Shown in pieces: positions 26,880 through 40,659 of a stretch of 64,000 bases of DNA. A model generated the notes under the pieces. The model saw nothing but the letters and a program-made list of their open reading frames with translations, made no database searches and was not told where the DNA came from. How positions within the stretch are numbered: position 1 is the first letter of the stretch; every line of letters begins with the position of its first letter. The stretch is from Sphagnum magellanicum. Taxonomy: Eukaryota > Streptophyta > Sphagnopsida > Sphagnales > Sphagnaceae. Location of the stretch: assembly GCA_021904315.1 (NCBI GenBank), contig CM038919.1, positions 5,890,001-5,954,000 on the forward strand. The letters are read 5' to 3'. Both the position numbers and the translations under genes were made by a program.

Positions 26880-27030
26880 CAGAAAAAACTCACTTCCCCC
26901 CCCCCCCCGAAAGAAAAAAATCAAAGGAAAGGAGGGGGTGGGGGGTCGGCCACTTCTGGAATTCTCTTCGGTTGAGATTCGAACTCGGGGTGAGGACCCA
27001 GAGAAGCCTAGCCACTACGCTACGCCTTAC
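26880..27030 (-). mobile_element. tRNA-derived SINE-like head
   Basis: On the minus strand from about 27030 the sequence has an A-box-like TAGCGTAGTGG (27021-27011). About 25 bases downstream it has a B-box-like AGTTCGAATCT (near 26986-26976). This is the internal promoter layout of tRNA genes and tRNA-derived SINEs. A pyrimidine-rich and homopolymer tail follows. No tRNA cloverleaf with a clear anticodon was found, so a SINE head fits better than a tRNA gene. The ends are approximate. Confidence 0.5.
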
Positions 27031-27099
27031 CGATTGTGTTACGGAAATTCACCTGTTTTTACCGTCTCGGGGTAAAAACTGTGAACAGAGAGTGAATGT

Positions 27100-27679
27100 A
27101 AGATGAGCGCTGTAAATGGTAATTACTTTTACTTACACGCTCCTGCAGCCGGAAAAAAAAGAGGGCAAACCCTGGGCGGCCACCATCGCCAGAAAAGCTT
27201 CAAAAGTGAGGGCGGCCAACATCCCCCCCTTCTCCTTCTCCTCCCTCTCCACTCCAGCCATCTTCTTACCTTTGCTGCGAATCAGGCTCACGCGCTTCGT
27301 CTGCTCGTGCTCTTTCCGTAGAGCCGTCTCTTGTTTGATTTGGTGGCCGTTTGGCCGTTCATTGACCCGCTTTTCTGCGGCGCTTCTTTTTTGGTAGCCT
27401 ATATTGAGTTTTGGTTGGTGTTTTGGTTGTCTTTTGAGGCTTCCTCCCGTGTTTTTTTTCTGTTATTATTGGTTGTTGCTGTTGGAAATCAGATCTTGCT
27501 CGTGGTAGTGGATTCTTCGGCGGAGACGTGGCGTCGGCGGAGGCGGATTTGCAGCCATGGTGGCTAGAGGAGGGTGTGGCGAGGGAGGAAGAGGAGGAAG
27601 AGGGGAAGGTCGATCACTACGAGGAAGATGGAAGGGTTGTTGGTTGCTGTGAGGTTGGAATGTCGGTTACAGTGCCGCT
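27100..27679 (+). promoter_or_regulatory. UBP22 promoter and 5' leader with two upstream AUGs
   Basis: A GC-rich, pyrimidine-tract-rich block leads into the UBP22 start. An upstream ATG in strong context (GCCATGG) at 27557 opens a 31-codon frame that stops at 27652, in the same frame as the main start. A second ATG at 27660 opens a different frame that runs to 27755 and overlaps the main start. Both could lower translation of the main frame if they are inside the transcript, which sequence alone cannot show. Confidence 0.6.
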
Positions 27680-30274
27680 ATGGGGTCCAAACATAAGCTT
27701 AGGTGGGCCGCGGAGGGATACAAACCCTGCCAGCACTTGTTGGAGTACAGACTGAAGCATGGCGCCGAAAGTTTTCGCGTGCTGCAGAAGTGCTTGAGAG
27801 CGGGAGGTACACCCGGCCGTGCTTGCATCAAGCGGGAGGAGAAAGAGGTACCCCGCTGTGCTTCCTGTGGTCGTGCTCATGGCCGCTTGTATGCATGTCT
27901 CTTGTGTGCAACCATAGGCTGTTGGTCCCCTCCTGAAGCTCCCCATGCTCGTCTCCATGCGCAAACCGCACCTGGCCATGACCTCGCTGTGGACGTAGAC
28001 CGGGCCGAACTTTTCTGCTGTGCCTGCAGCGACCAAGTCTACGACCCGGATTTTGATCGAGCAGTGATCGGGGCCCAGTCGGCTCCCTTGCTCGGAGGGA
28101 CTGCCAAGAGCTACGAGAAGGAGCATCCTATCAACGGTAAGGACGCCACCGATTGTGTGTTGAGAAGCTGCGGCGAGAATGGGAGAGAAGAGCTGAAGAG
28201 CATGCGATGTGACTCGGACTGCGCCAATGGCGAGCTTGCTGACTATGTCGAAGACGCGGATAACGCTGAGAATCATGTGGAGGATGCGTATTTTCTGGAG
28301 ACTAGGAAAAGGCGCAGAGGCGCCGAGTACAAGCCGTGGGTGCCGACTCCCGGGGAGCAGCTTGCGTTGCGGCAGGGATCGACGCCTCTCAAGGAAGACG
28401 AGTCACTGCCTTCAGGTCTGAGAGGTCTGAACAACCTTGGTAATACATGTTTCATGAACTCTGTGCTCCAAGCCTTGTTGCACACACCGCCGCTGCGGAA
28501 TTACTTTTTGAGCGACCGTCACAATCGCGCCATATGCCAACGGCGAGCCCCTCATCTCTGTCTCGGATGCGATATGGACACCATCTTCTCCGCTGCTTTC
28601 TCCGGTGAACGGACTCCTTACAGCCCTGCGCAATTCCTGTACAGGTAAACGCCATACCAGTCTCTACTGCCGGATGACTCTGTTCATGCTGCTGTTGCAG
28701 ATCCAAATCTTGATGTAGCTGTCAGGGACAATTCCTTGCAAACCAACCTCAAATTGTTTTTGGTTGTGGCCTATGTGTGTCTATTCTGCCTGACCATAGC
28801 ACTTACATGGGTCATAAATAAAGCTGCTCTATCCCTTCATCAGTGCAAGGGACCATCTGTAGATCATGCAGAGGATATGCATATATGCAATCGCTCATCC
28901 TTGTTGTTGTGCAGATGATCAGAAGCTGTACTCTTTTATTTTTCCTGATCTCTTGATGTGTTTCCATGGCTTGAAGATTTGGAGTGTTTTTTATGTCTTG
29001 GCAATATTATGTTGGAAAGTTTCCTGTTTTTATGTGTCCTGGAGTACATCTGACCTTGATGTTATTTGTTTGTGTGGGTGGCAATCAGTTGGTGGCGGCA
29101 TGCTGCAAACCTGGCTGGATATGAGCAGCAAGATGCACATGAGTTTTTCATTTCCACAGTTGATGGCATCCATGCCAACTCAGGAACTACATCTCCTCGA
29201 GCTCGACACTCGCAGGGAGGAAGGTATGCACAGGACAAAGCAGTCTTGTTACAAAGTCCTTTTGCCCATTAGTTTAGAATCCCAATGGTGTTCCATCTGC
29301 ATGGCAATCTTGTTGCAAAGTCTTTTTTGCACATTAGTGTAGAATTCCAGTGGTGTTCCATTTGCTTGGTTGTTGTTCTGAGATGAAGTAAATCTGTTTT
29401 TTGCAGGGCTGGGGATGTGGATTGCCGTTGCATAGTGCATCGTGTTTTCTCGGGACTTTTGCGTTCTGATGTTACATGCACAGTGTGTGGCTTCACATCA
29501 ACCACTTATGATCCATGTGTTGACATTTCTCTTGACTTGGAACCCGACATTGGAACAGAGAAGCTCTTTGTAGACCCAGTGTTGAATGGTGAAAGTGGGG
29601 GACGGTCCTCAAGAGCAGCATCAAGTGCATTCAGTGCCTCCACTCTGCTGGGGTGCTTGGATAGGTTCACTCGACCTGAGCGGCTGGGCGCTAATGAGAA
29701 GTTTTTCTGTCAAAGATGTCAGACACGTCAGGAGTCTATCAAGCAAATGTCTGTTCGGAAGCTGCCTTTAGTCTTGTGTTTCCATATAAAGCGTTTTGAG
29801 CATTCGTCCACCCGCAACACATCCCGGAAGGTTGACCGCTATGTGCAGTTCCCCTTCTTCCTGGATATGTTGCCGTATCTTTCTTCATCTATAGTAAGGT
29901 CAAGACATGGGAACAGGCTTCTTTCTGTAGATAGTGAGGAAATGGGGCTCCCATCTATGCACAGCCCTTTCTCCTCTGAGTTTGAGCTCTTTGCAGTAGT
30001 CACTCATTCTGGCAAGTTAGACTCAGGACATTATGTGTGTTTCCTGCGATTAAGTGGGCGTTGGTACAAGTGTGATGATGCATGGGTCACTCGTGTTAGT
30101 GAAGATGTAGTTCGAGCATCACAAGGCTACATGCTTTATTATGTCCAGAAGACCCTTTCATACAAAGCCAGTGACTTACTTCCATCCTCTACTCCAGATA
30201 TATTGGATAAGAATGGCAAGCATGGTGGATATTCCTGTGTGTCTGGCCTACCTTCCATAGTCAATGGTGTTTGA
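27680..30274 (+). CDS. UBP22: Ubiquitin carboxyl-terminal hydrolase 22-type (SAGA deubiquitinase)
   Basis: Exons 27680-28644, 29089-29223 and 29407-30274 total 1968 nt, or 655 aa, with GT-AG introns in consistent phase. Residues about 17-118 form a ZnF-UBP domain with many Cys and His ([27 protein letters not shown]). The USP fold begins at [16 protein letters not shown] with catalytic Cys257. The Cys-box neighbour [10 protein letters not shown] is in exon 2, zinc-binding pairs such as FFCQRCQ are in exon 3, and the His box is [12 protein letters not shown], followed by [12 protein letters not shown]. The order ZnF-UBP then USP, and the close match to plant UBP22, point to the nuclear SAGA-associated enzyme that removes ubiquitin from histone H2B. 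An in-frame stop at 27650-27652 supports the chosen start. All catalytic motifs are present. Confidence 0.95.
29246..29373. repeat. 64-base tandem duplication in UBP22 intron 2
   Basis: Two adjacent imperfect copies begin with CTTGTTACAAAGTCC and CTTGTTGCAAAGTCT. They share CATTAG, TAGAAT and GGTGTTCCAT. They lie wholly inside the intron between exons 2 and 3. Confidence 0.75.
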
Positions 30275-31957
30275 GCTTTGACAGGCTCAGGGTGATTCTG
30301 TCTTACATAAATTTGACCAGCGAGATGATGAGGAGACATGATGAGGGCATGCTTATGATGGACACAGGGATGTTAGGTTCCCCTTTGTGCCAGGAAATGA
30401 AGTTACTGTGGGGACAAGCCTGATTGTGCCAAGGGGCAGAGCCTTTAGAATCAAGTGAGAGTTGAGGTTCACAGTGGAGATCACATACAAACCGGTGTTC
30501 CATCAGAAGGGGTGCAGCTTGAAGAGTGGGTGCCTAGGAAAGCATGAGGTGGGCATGAGGAACCCTGTGCTGGATCTCAGAAAAAAAAGGCAGGTTTGGT
30601 CCAAGATTATGCAACAACTGCAAAAGGAGAAGAGCATGCCCAACAGGTGGTGAAATGTTTTCAAAAGACTGCCTGCCTTCTGAGGGAACATACCACATTT
30701 TCTTTCTCATGGGGATTTGAGGATCAGAATCAACACTTGAGGATGCTGTGTGTGCATCTTACTAGTGTAGTGTATGGCCATAATTGCCAAGCAAATGACC
30801 ATCACTTTTAACCATTGGTTATTTGCTAGATATGGAACTCCTTTCACCTCAAGGTTTAGGGGGACAGGGGGGAGAGATGTAGGTGCATACAGCAGGGGGA
30901 TCTCCATCACAATGATCTGGATGCACTCCCTGATGCTCGTCTTGGATGTATTTAGCATTGGGATTATTGAATGTGTCACCTATTGTATGTATTGCTGTGC
31001 TCTAGAAGTCAGGGCACGGCTCCAGAAATAAGCATTCATGGATGGTGGGCATATGGGTGTTGTCAGTAATTTGACCATCCATTGCAGTTTGCACCATCTA
31101 CATTTTCAGAGTAAAAGTGTTGATGTCTTTGGTGCATTTTTAAAGTTTGGATGACCGTGAGTGACATCTGGCTACTGATGTTCTGAGAAGCTGACCATGG
31201 TATTTGCTATATTGCTGGATGTTTTTCAGGTTGGAGGAGGCCTCTGCAACTCCCTCTATGTTGGCCCTTCTATGTTTTGAACCTTGAATACTTGCTTGTA
31301 CTGCAGCAAGCTAAATTGAAATGAAGCTTTCCCTGACAAGTCTGTCGCAGCTTGAATGAGACTACTATTGTAGTTTTGGATTTTACCTATATGTCTCTTG
31401 AGTGCTAGCCAATGTCATGACTGAGTCTGCTCATTGCTGTCAGAATTGTGACAGAAAACTCGGTACAATTTTTTGTATAAATGGTAGCCTAAAATTGTGA
31501 ACAGATTATGCAGATCTACATCCATCATCAGGAGCTGATATTGTCAAGGGAGTCCTGGCAGTTTGTTCCTGCTATTCACATGAGGCAGGTGGGCTTAATG
31601 GAGTTATAAGAAAGTGTATGATGAATTTATGCAATGAACATTTTTGTTTTGTTTCCATTTTCAGGGAGTAAATAGGGTGTCCCAAACAAAGGAACCTCTT
31701 TAAAAGTTTTATGTCAATATGTTTGAAATGCTTTGTTATTAGTTATTACCTGTCAAGATTGAGGAGAACAACTAGGGGTTAACCATGATTCCTTGCAATT
31801 TCACTAGTGTATTGTTGATTTTCACATCAGCTTCATACCATGATGGGCTGATACTTGGTGAGTGGCACTCTTAAGATGATGATGACTGCACTCATTCTTG
31901 GTATGTTAGTTTTGTTTCTGCCAGGACTGAGACTCAACTCATACCTTCAGAATGATG
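30275..31957 (+). other. UBP22 3' flank, no gene recognised
   Basis: The DNA after the UBP22 stop is moderately GC-rich with short frames on both strands. I recognise no domain in it. Part must be the UBP22 3' untranslated region. The remainder could be relic gene sequence, but no exon could be supported. Confidence 0.4.
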
Positions 31958-32240
31958 TGCGGTTTTCCTCTGCACTTCCATAAATGTGTTTGCTGCATTG
32001 ACATGTTGTGATCTGGAAGCAACTATTGTCATCATATTGCTGGCATGATTGTCAGGTTTTCCACTGCATTTTCATAGATATATGTTTGTTGCATTCACAT
32101 GTAGTGATCTGGAAGCAAGTATTGCAATCATTTTGTTATTCTATGTTGTGGAGTGCTCCTCTGGACTTTCAGAGATGGTTTGTGTTGCATTGATGTGTTC
32201 GATCTGGAATCACCTATTGTCATCATATTGTTTAGTCATG
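31958..32240. repeat. Three tandem copies of a roughly 95-base unit
   Basis: Each copy contains a variant of GTGATCTGGAAGCAA or GATCTGGAATCACC followed by TATTG and an ATCAT-type stretch, and each is preceded by a TTGCATT-type stretch. The copies start near 31958, 32053 and 32152. They differ at many positions, so the array is old. Confidence 0.7.
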
Positions 32241-33330
32241 CATGCTCAAATGTGTAATTTTCCTTTGATTTAATTAGGTGACCTTGAATGTTATTAGAAC
32301 AGATGGATACAATCTTTCATACAATTAACTGTTGTCTTATCCATTCTCACTGTGATCTTTGGCAGATATGGTTCAATTTTTATTTGGGAATTTCTGCTTA
32401 TTTCTTATAAAATCTGTGGTTCACTTGTTTCATGGGAAGCCTCAATTCTGCCTCAACTTTGTGACTGATTGTGATTCACATATGTTGGTTTGAACCAGAG
32501 TTGGGTGGGTATTTGACTTTTGAAGTACCCGTCAGATCTGTTTATATGATTTTTTTTTTTCAAATGTTGTAAGACCTTGAGTAGGGAGTTTTAAGAACAG
32601 CCAGTTTTGGGTGTTTCAGAAATTCAAATTGAAGGGTATGAACTGGGGCAGGGGTTTGGTTAACTTTGAAGGTGGGTGTGTACTGTCTCATTCTTTAAAA
32701 AATGGCCTGCTGGGTAGACCCCATGGGTTTTTGACAAATCTCAATAGCTTTGAACAGGTCCTGGATCTGGTTCTTTCAAATTGCAACCAGTTCCTAAAGG
32801 TGCAAGGCACAAAATAAGTTTAACAACTGCCTGCATAAAGAACTGATTTTATGCATGCATTGCACGAACAACTGATTGGAATAAAATGGGGAAATCAAGT
32901 AGATCTAGTGTTTCAGTTTACAAGTCTAATGCTACATATTACAATAGCAAGCTTTGAGTATCACCAAGAGACACAACACAAACGCTGAATTTCATAACTT
33001 CACAACCTGGAATAATTCCAGTAATTATTCAAGTAGTTTCCTTCAAAGAAAGAAAAGTTGGGACACAGCGCTCAAGTGCTGGCTGCGTGAGAAAAACCCT
33101 AACCCTAACTTGAAGATAGGGGCAGGTATACGCCTTGGTGTTTGAACCGGGGTGTCTCCAATAAAGATATCCATAAAGTGGCAGCCAGTCCTATGGCCTT
33201 TGTCAGCCTCACTTGGACATCTCATCCCCCAATTTGCCGGTATTAAAGTCCGCCATGCTGAGACCCAGCTTTCAAAAGTGGGGATGAGCTTTTGGAAATT
33301 TTGACCATGGTTTATTTTTCTAAATTACAC
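32241..33330. other. Non-coding stretch with a SINE-like or element-like patch
   Basis: No gene is visible. A less AT-rich patch at about 33055-33240 contains, on the minus strand, CCCGGTTCAAACACC near 33150, which resembles a tRNA-type B box, but I could not find a convincing A box. It may be the tail of a dispersed repeat. Confidence 0.35.
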
Positions 33331-33339
33331 TTACACACT

Positions 33340-33960
33340 TTGTGCCTATCTAAGGGGTCTATCCACATTTATTAGGGACCTACTTTGGCTACATATCTAG
33401 TGTACTTACCCACTTAACTAAGCTCTATACCCACCTACTTAGTGTACTTACTTACTTGTGTGTTGAGGTTACCTATCTATGTTACAAACGTACTTAGCAT
33501 GCCTACCCATCTAGGAGGCAACCTAGCTACTTCGACTACATAACTACTTACTTAATATAGCTACATGATTCTGTGGGCTACCTACCCATCAAAATCACCC
33601 ACTTACTTATTTACATACCTACCTATCCACCCACCCACTTATTCCCCTAATCACTTATATGCCTAAAATACCAACCCGATTACTTAGGTCACTTACTTAC
33701 TTACCTAAACTACTTATCGGACTACCTAAGTCACCAACCTACTGAGTTACATACTCACCTAGACTACCTATTCGATTGCCTAGGTTACTAACCTACCAAC
33801 ATACCTACCCAATTGCATAAGTTAGTTACCTATGTAAACAACTTATCAGGTTAATTACCTACCTATTTACCTAAGCTAGTTAAGCTACCTACTTACCTAC
33901 CTACCCACCTTAGCTACCTACCTACTCGAACTGCCTACCTAAGTTGGTCTTCACACTCTC
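33340..33960. repeat. Long degenerate CTAC/TTAC tract
   Basis: About 600 bases are built largely of imperfect four-base steps (CTACCTAC, TTACTTAC, ACCCACCC and CTAAGT-like interruptions). It is a decayed tetranucleotide satellite, related in composition to the tract at 9.24-9.48 kb. Confidence 0.75.
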
Positions 33961-35335
33961 AAAGAAACTACCTTGACGTTTTGTCAATTTGGTCTTTTTT
34001 AAATTCAAAAGTGACAGTCGCATTTTTGGGTCCCAGTTAGAGATTCCCAGTTAGAGCCAGCCCACTTCATGAATATTACTAATTTTAGTGCCATATCTGG
34101 GCATGGTTATGAAGATATGTTTTTGTAAGGTCTTGAGTAGGGAGGTGCCATGGGTACTTAAATTTTGCAGTCATCCAGGTATGAACAAGGGTATGTTTTT
34201 GAAGCTATCAGCTCCCACTGTTATAAACCGGTTTACCCGGGTTGATTCCTGGTAAGGGTTCGGTGTCAAATCTCATACCTGCCCAACAATGGTTTCAAGT
34301 TTTTAAGCGCCAACCCATGACACACAAGAGGGGGACTACCATTTGCAAAAAGTGTGAAAAATGTTTGCAATTGTTAATTAAGAGAGTTTGAACAGATTTT
34401 TGAAGCTTTTGAACTAATACAATTACTGGACTAACTTCAAGCTTATATAATACCAGTAATAAAAGGCATATACACAATTACTTGGATGAGGTACAACCTT
34501 TAAATAGCATGAGGCTGGGATTGGACTTGTAAATGTGACCAAAGTACACACTATTTTGGATGAAATACAACCTTTAAATGGGACAAAACTGAGATTATAT
34601 TTGCAAATATGCCCAAGATACAATGACCTCTGATACAGTCACTACAAAAAAATCACTGTTTTTCATTGGCTGATCATAATGATTTGTTCAGGTGGTGGCC
34701 TTTAGATAGTCTCTCACTTTTAACTTCTCAATAAGGTTCTCGTCGTAGGTCTTAGCTTTTACTCCAATGGGTGCGATTAAAGGGCTCCATTATTTCATCA
34801 TCCTATGGTCCTGATCAAACCACCCATAACTGCTCTCCCTCAATTCTTGATGCATTCCTCTTTTGAATCTTTGCAAGTTGGGTTACCAACTGCATCAAAA
34901 TCCCCTCTTTTCCCCCCAACAGCTCTCTACATTTGTAGTGAACATGTTTTTCACTTCTTCTTCATAAGTGTGCTGTGCTTCTGAAACTTCTCTCCATCCC
35001 TTTTGTATTATTGTGGTGTTGTTAAATGGTGCAAAATCTATGAAAATGGTGAATTACCATTAAATTTCTCTTTCTCTGCATTAGAAAACTGAAACTGAAT
35101 AAGTGGAACTATTTCTTTCTTTCTTTTTCCCAATTTCAGTTGGGCTTTGCTGGAGCCAGTTTTATTTGCATGTGTTGTAACTTATAACTTTGTAGTAGGC
35201 TGCAACAATTTTAAGGTGTTAGTGGATCTATTCAAAATTGCATTGAGTTTGGGTTTTGGAACAATTTGAACTGTGCTGTCAAAGTGGGGGTTTTGCTTCA
35301 TATTGAGGATTGTTTAGATTTCAGCTTCAGCAACC
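33961..35335 (+). other. Centrin upstream region
   Basis: The sequence becomes less repetitive towards the centrin start. From about 35100 it has pyrimidine tracts and T-rich stretches typical of plant leaders. No separate gene is supported. A near-duplicate of about 40 bases (CAACCTTTAAAT with flanks) occurs at about 34490 and 34565. Confidence 0.4.
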
Positions 35336-37459
<2,124 letters not shown>

Positions 37460-39370
37460 ACCAAATGCATTTGATGCAAATCAATGTGTGTGTGTATTCC
37501 ATTAGATTTGGACCAACTCTTTTGAAATGGCAAAATCATAAACAAGTTAATGAACTTTCTGTTTTTTTGGTGATCTTTGTAAATGTTTGGACACATTAGG
37601 ATGAACTTGATATTGTGGACATTTTGATAGATTCACAAGGTTTTCATCTTCCTTAATGGAGCTTGTGTTGTTGGCCCGAGTGTGAACACATTTTTTATTT
37701 TTCACATTTTTAGAATTGAAAACTTCTAAATTTAGCAATGTGAACACATTAAGAGCTCAACTGATTTTTCTTTCCAAACCCAATTTTCACAATTTGTTTG
37801 AATTTCCAACAACAAAATCCACTCAAAACTCAATATTTTGCACACCTTAGCTCTCAAAATCATGAAATAAACTCTATTAAATCTGACTCACTATGTGCTT
37901 TCCAACAACATCAAGAACACCTACAAATTCCAATACAATTTTCAGCTTCAATTTTATTTAGTTGTCATTGAAAAAATGATTCAATAATCAATAGCTTCCA
38001 AGCCATAGCTCCAAATAGTCTCAAACCAAGTCGATGCACCCCTACTCATCAAGAGCTTTCTAAACATACAAAGAGCACAATATGAAGCATTGTGGTTTGG
38101 AGATCTTGGCATGACAAAAAAAGATGAAACAACCTACCTTGCTTCATAGATAGATGTGATATCAATGGCAAGTTCTTTTCTAACTCTTAAAAACAATCTT
38201 GGATATTGCAACTTAGATTTCATTTTGTACAAATAAAATCTACATTTGGTTTTATCAAAAGCTCAATGACATGGTCTAGATGAAAATAAGGCATCACAAA
38301 CATGTTGGGCTTGCCAATAGGTAAGATGTTGTACATCTACCTACTATGTCCACACTTTAAACACCAAAACAATATGTTCCAATGTAAATAGTCTAAAGAC
38401 TTTCACCAAAGAGATCATTTCACCTAATGTGAAAATTGTTTTAATAAGGTAATACTTCCAAAAGTTGGATCCAATGCGATAGTCCCTATGCCTATGGGGG
38501 TAGGGCCCAACAAAATGTTGAATAAAATATTTTTTTGTAAATATTGTAAAACGCAAAAAAACATAGACAATCATTTGATGAAATTTTGTTTATTAACATG
38601 TGGCTAAAATGGTGGAACTTGGGTCTCTTTATGTTTATTAAACATTTCTTAACAAAATTAAGAAGGCTTTTGGCATGTGATACGTGCATGATGGAGACAA
38701 TATATTTGGACAATGCACATTTGCTTTGAATGGAAAAATGATATTTTAAACACACCAAATTGGTATATTGTCCATGCTTGCAAATATGTATGATAATTAG
38801 TGATATCAATTATCTTGTTTACATGGTTATCTTTTGAATTTGAGAAGTTAGAAAACAATGTTATAAATAATGTAACTCATGGTGCATACAACCAACAAGA
38901 CCAATCATGATGTTTGTTCATGACAGATCAAACTCAAAATAAGTAAAGTAGAACCACCCATCATCAATAAGTAGCGAATGAAAAAACACCCAAACCATCC
39001 AAAAGAATGTCTATGATGAATCATTGGCAATTGAGTAGTTGTTCAAAATTGCTTATAAATTGGAATGAATGGTTCAAAAAATTAATGGACAACTTTTTTA
39101 TCTCACAATTTTAGGATGAAAGTTTTGTGTTTAATCACTTGCCTTACAATATTTGGTAATGAGAACTTGTTTTCCCCTTATAAACATGCCAAACAATTTG
39201 GCATACTTATTGGAAGTTTGAGACCATGTCTCCCCATGATGGTGGTAAGGGTGGGTTTTTAAAACAAAAAAATAAAATGATCAAAGGAGGGAGCCACCCC
39301 TATTTGACAAGGGTTTTTTTCTACACACTTTCAAAAGAGGTTATCCACATTAGTCCTCCAAATAGCTTGG
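37460..39370. other. AT-rich intergenic region after centrin
   Basis: It contains the centrin 3' end and short random frames. No recognisable gene, RNA or element was found. Confidence 0.5.
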
Positions 39371-39377
39371 TAAAAAA

Positions 39378-40652
39378 TTGAAACAAAAAATGAACATCAA
39401 GGGTCCTTGCCTTTGTCTAATGATGTTTTTTTCATTCACTTTTAAGAAATATGGCATGTTTGGTAATAAGGTGCACATGGGAGGATATATGTTCACAAGG
39501 AAGTGGAGTAGGATTTTTTGCCCCCTTTACTTCAAGGTGGGGAAGGAAGAGCAATATATCTCATTCCCTTCAAAACCAAATACAATCCTTACTCCCTTGT
39601 ACACTTCTATACCCAAGCTTTGGAGATGGTGACCCAATTTCCAAAAAGGAATTTGCAAATAAATATGGCCTATGTTGTGAATTTTTTTGTCCAAAGTGTG
39701 TGAAATTTGTCAAGGGACATTTCTCAAAAGGGCATCACCAAGATCTTTTGTCCTGTTGTGAACAAAAACGGCTACAACTATGAATTCACAAAGGACCTTG
39801 TGTACAAGAAGGTAAAGAAGTTATGAATGGGAGTACTAGAACTCTTTTATGCCAACATCAAAGTTAATGTCCTTCGGAATTGCTAAAAGATTGGCATGTG
39901 AGAAGATGGGGAAACCAATTAATTGGGCTATCTATGTTGAATGGATTAATAGTGAACAACAACATTACAACACAAGGTTAGAGCAAGTGGATTTACTTGA
40001 CTCTTACAAAGAAGTTGATGATGAGCCCTTGATGGAGGAGGTGTGTGGCCAATTAATCGAATGCATAAGTATAATCAAATGCACCATTTGGTTGCTTACA
40101 TGTGGCCAAATGGAAGATCGTGACAACCATCTCCATGAATAGGAAATATTTTTACAAACCCTAATTACAAAAATGAAAATTTATCCTAATGAATAAAAAG
40201 AAGAAGCACAACGGTAAATTGAAGATAAAAAGGGTATTGTTGTTTTATGCAAGGGTCTTGTAGATGTAGGGGTCTTTACTTATGAAAAGTTAAGTAAAGT
40301 TTTCAATAAAGAAGATAGTGATTTGTGTGTATTAAAAAGGAAACTTGTAGTCTTGTAACAAAATGTTAATGTTGCACAATCCCTTCATAATATTTAGAAA
40401 GGTTTAGTTTCTTCTACTTGCATTCCCTTTCCATTTGTTGATTTGGAAGATAACAATGAACTAACCTATCTATGGGTTGATAATTGCCCATTTTGTGGAT
40501 TAGGTTTTAAATTGTTGTGGGTGGGACAAATTACATCTTATAAACATGTTTACCATGGTTGGTGTGCATTTGTTCATTTCAATAAGTCCACAAAATGCAT
40601 TGATCCTTTGTGTGGGGAAAAAATGCATAAAGGCTTATGGATTTTGCAATAG
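39378..40652 (+). pseudogene. Decayed coding region of unknown family with Cys/His motif
   Basis: Several adjacent plus-strand frames have coding-like composition. One block at about 39849-40142 contains FGIAKRLACEKMGKPINWA. A later block at 40443-40652 contains C-P-F-C, then YHGWCAFVHF and CIDPLCGEKMH, which looks like a zinc-binding module with four or more Cys and His. I do not recognise the family. The frames are not continuous, so it is most likely the relic of a transposable element. The strand and relative order support a single former gene. I saw no terminal repeats. Confidence 0.35.
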
Positions 40653-40659
40653 TCATCAA

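Noticed and set aside
26970-27030. A functional tRNA gene
   Set aside because: A- and B-box motifs are present but no cloverleaf or anticodon arm could be drawn.
27528-27755. 75-codon frame as an alternative UBP22 N-terminus
   Set aside because: Its first codon is GTG, it is in another frame than the ZnF-UBP domain, and the only ATG in that frame is at 27660.
27617-28276. 219-codon open frame on the minus strand over UBP22 exon 1
   Set aside because: It is antisense to a well-supported GC-rich exon; such shadows are common there, and it has no domain.
33094-33113. Telomere-like AACCCTAACCCTAAC
   Set aside because: Only two to three units, not the usual plant TTTAGGG form; too short to be an interstitial telomere.
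34480-34620. Short near-repeat around CAACCTTTAAAT as a tandem array
   Set aside because: Only two partial copies of about 40 bases; too little to call a repeat family.
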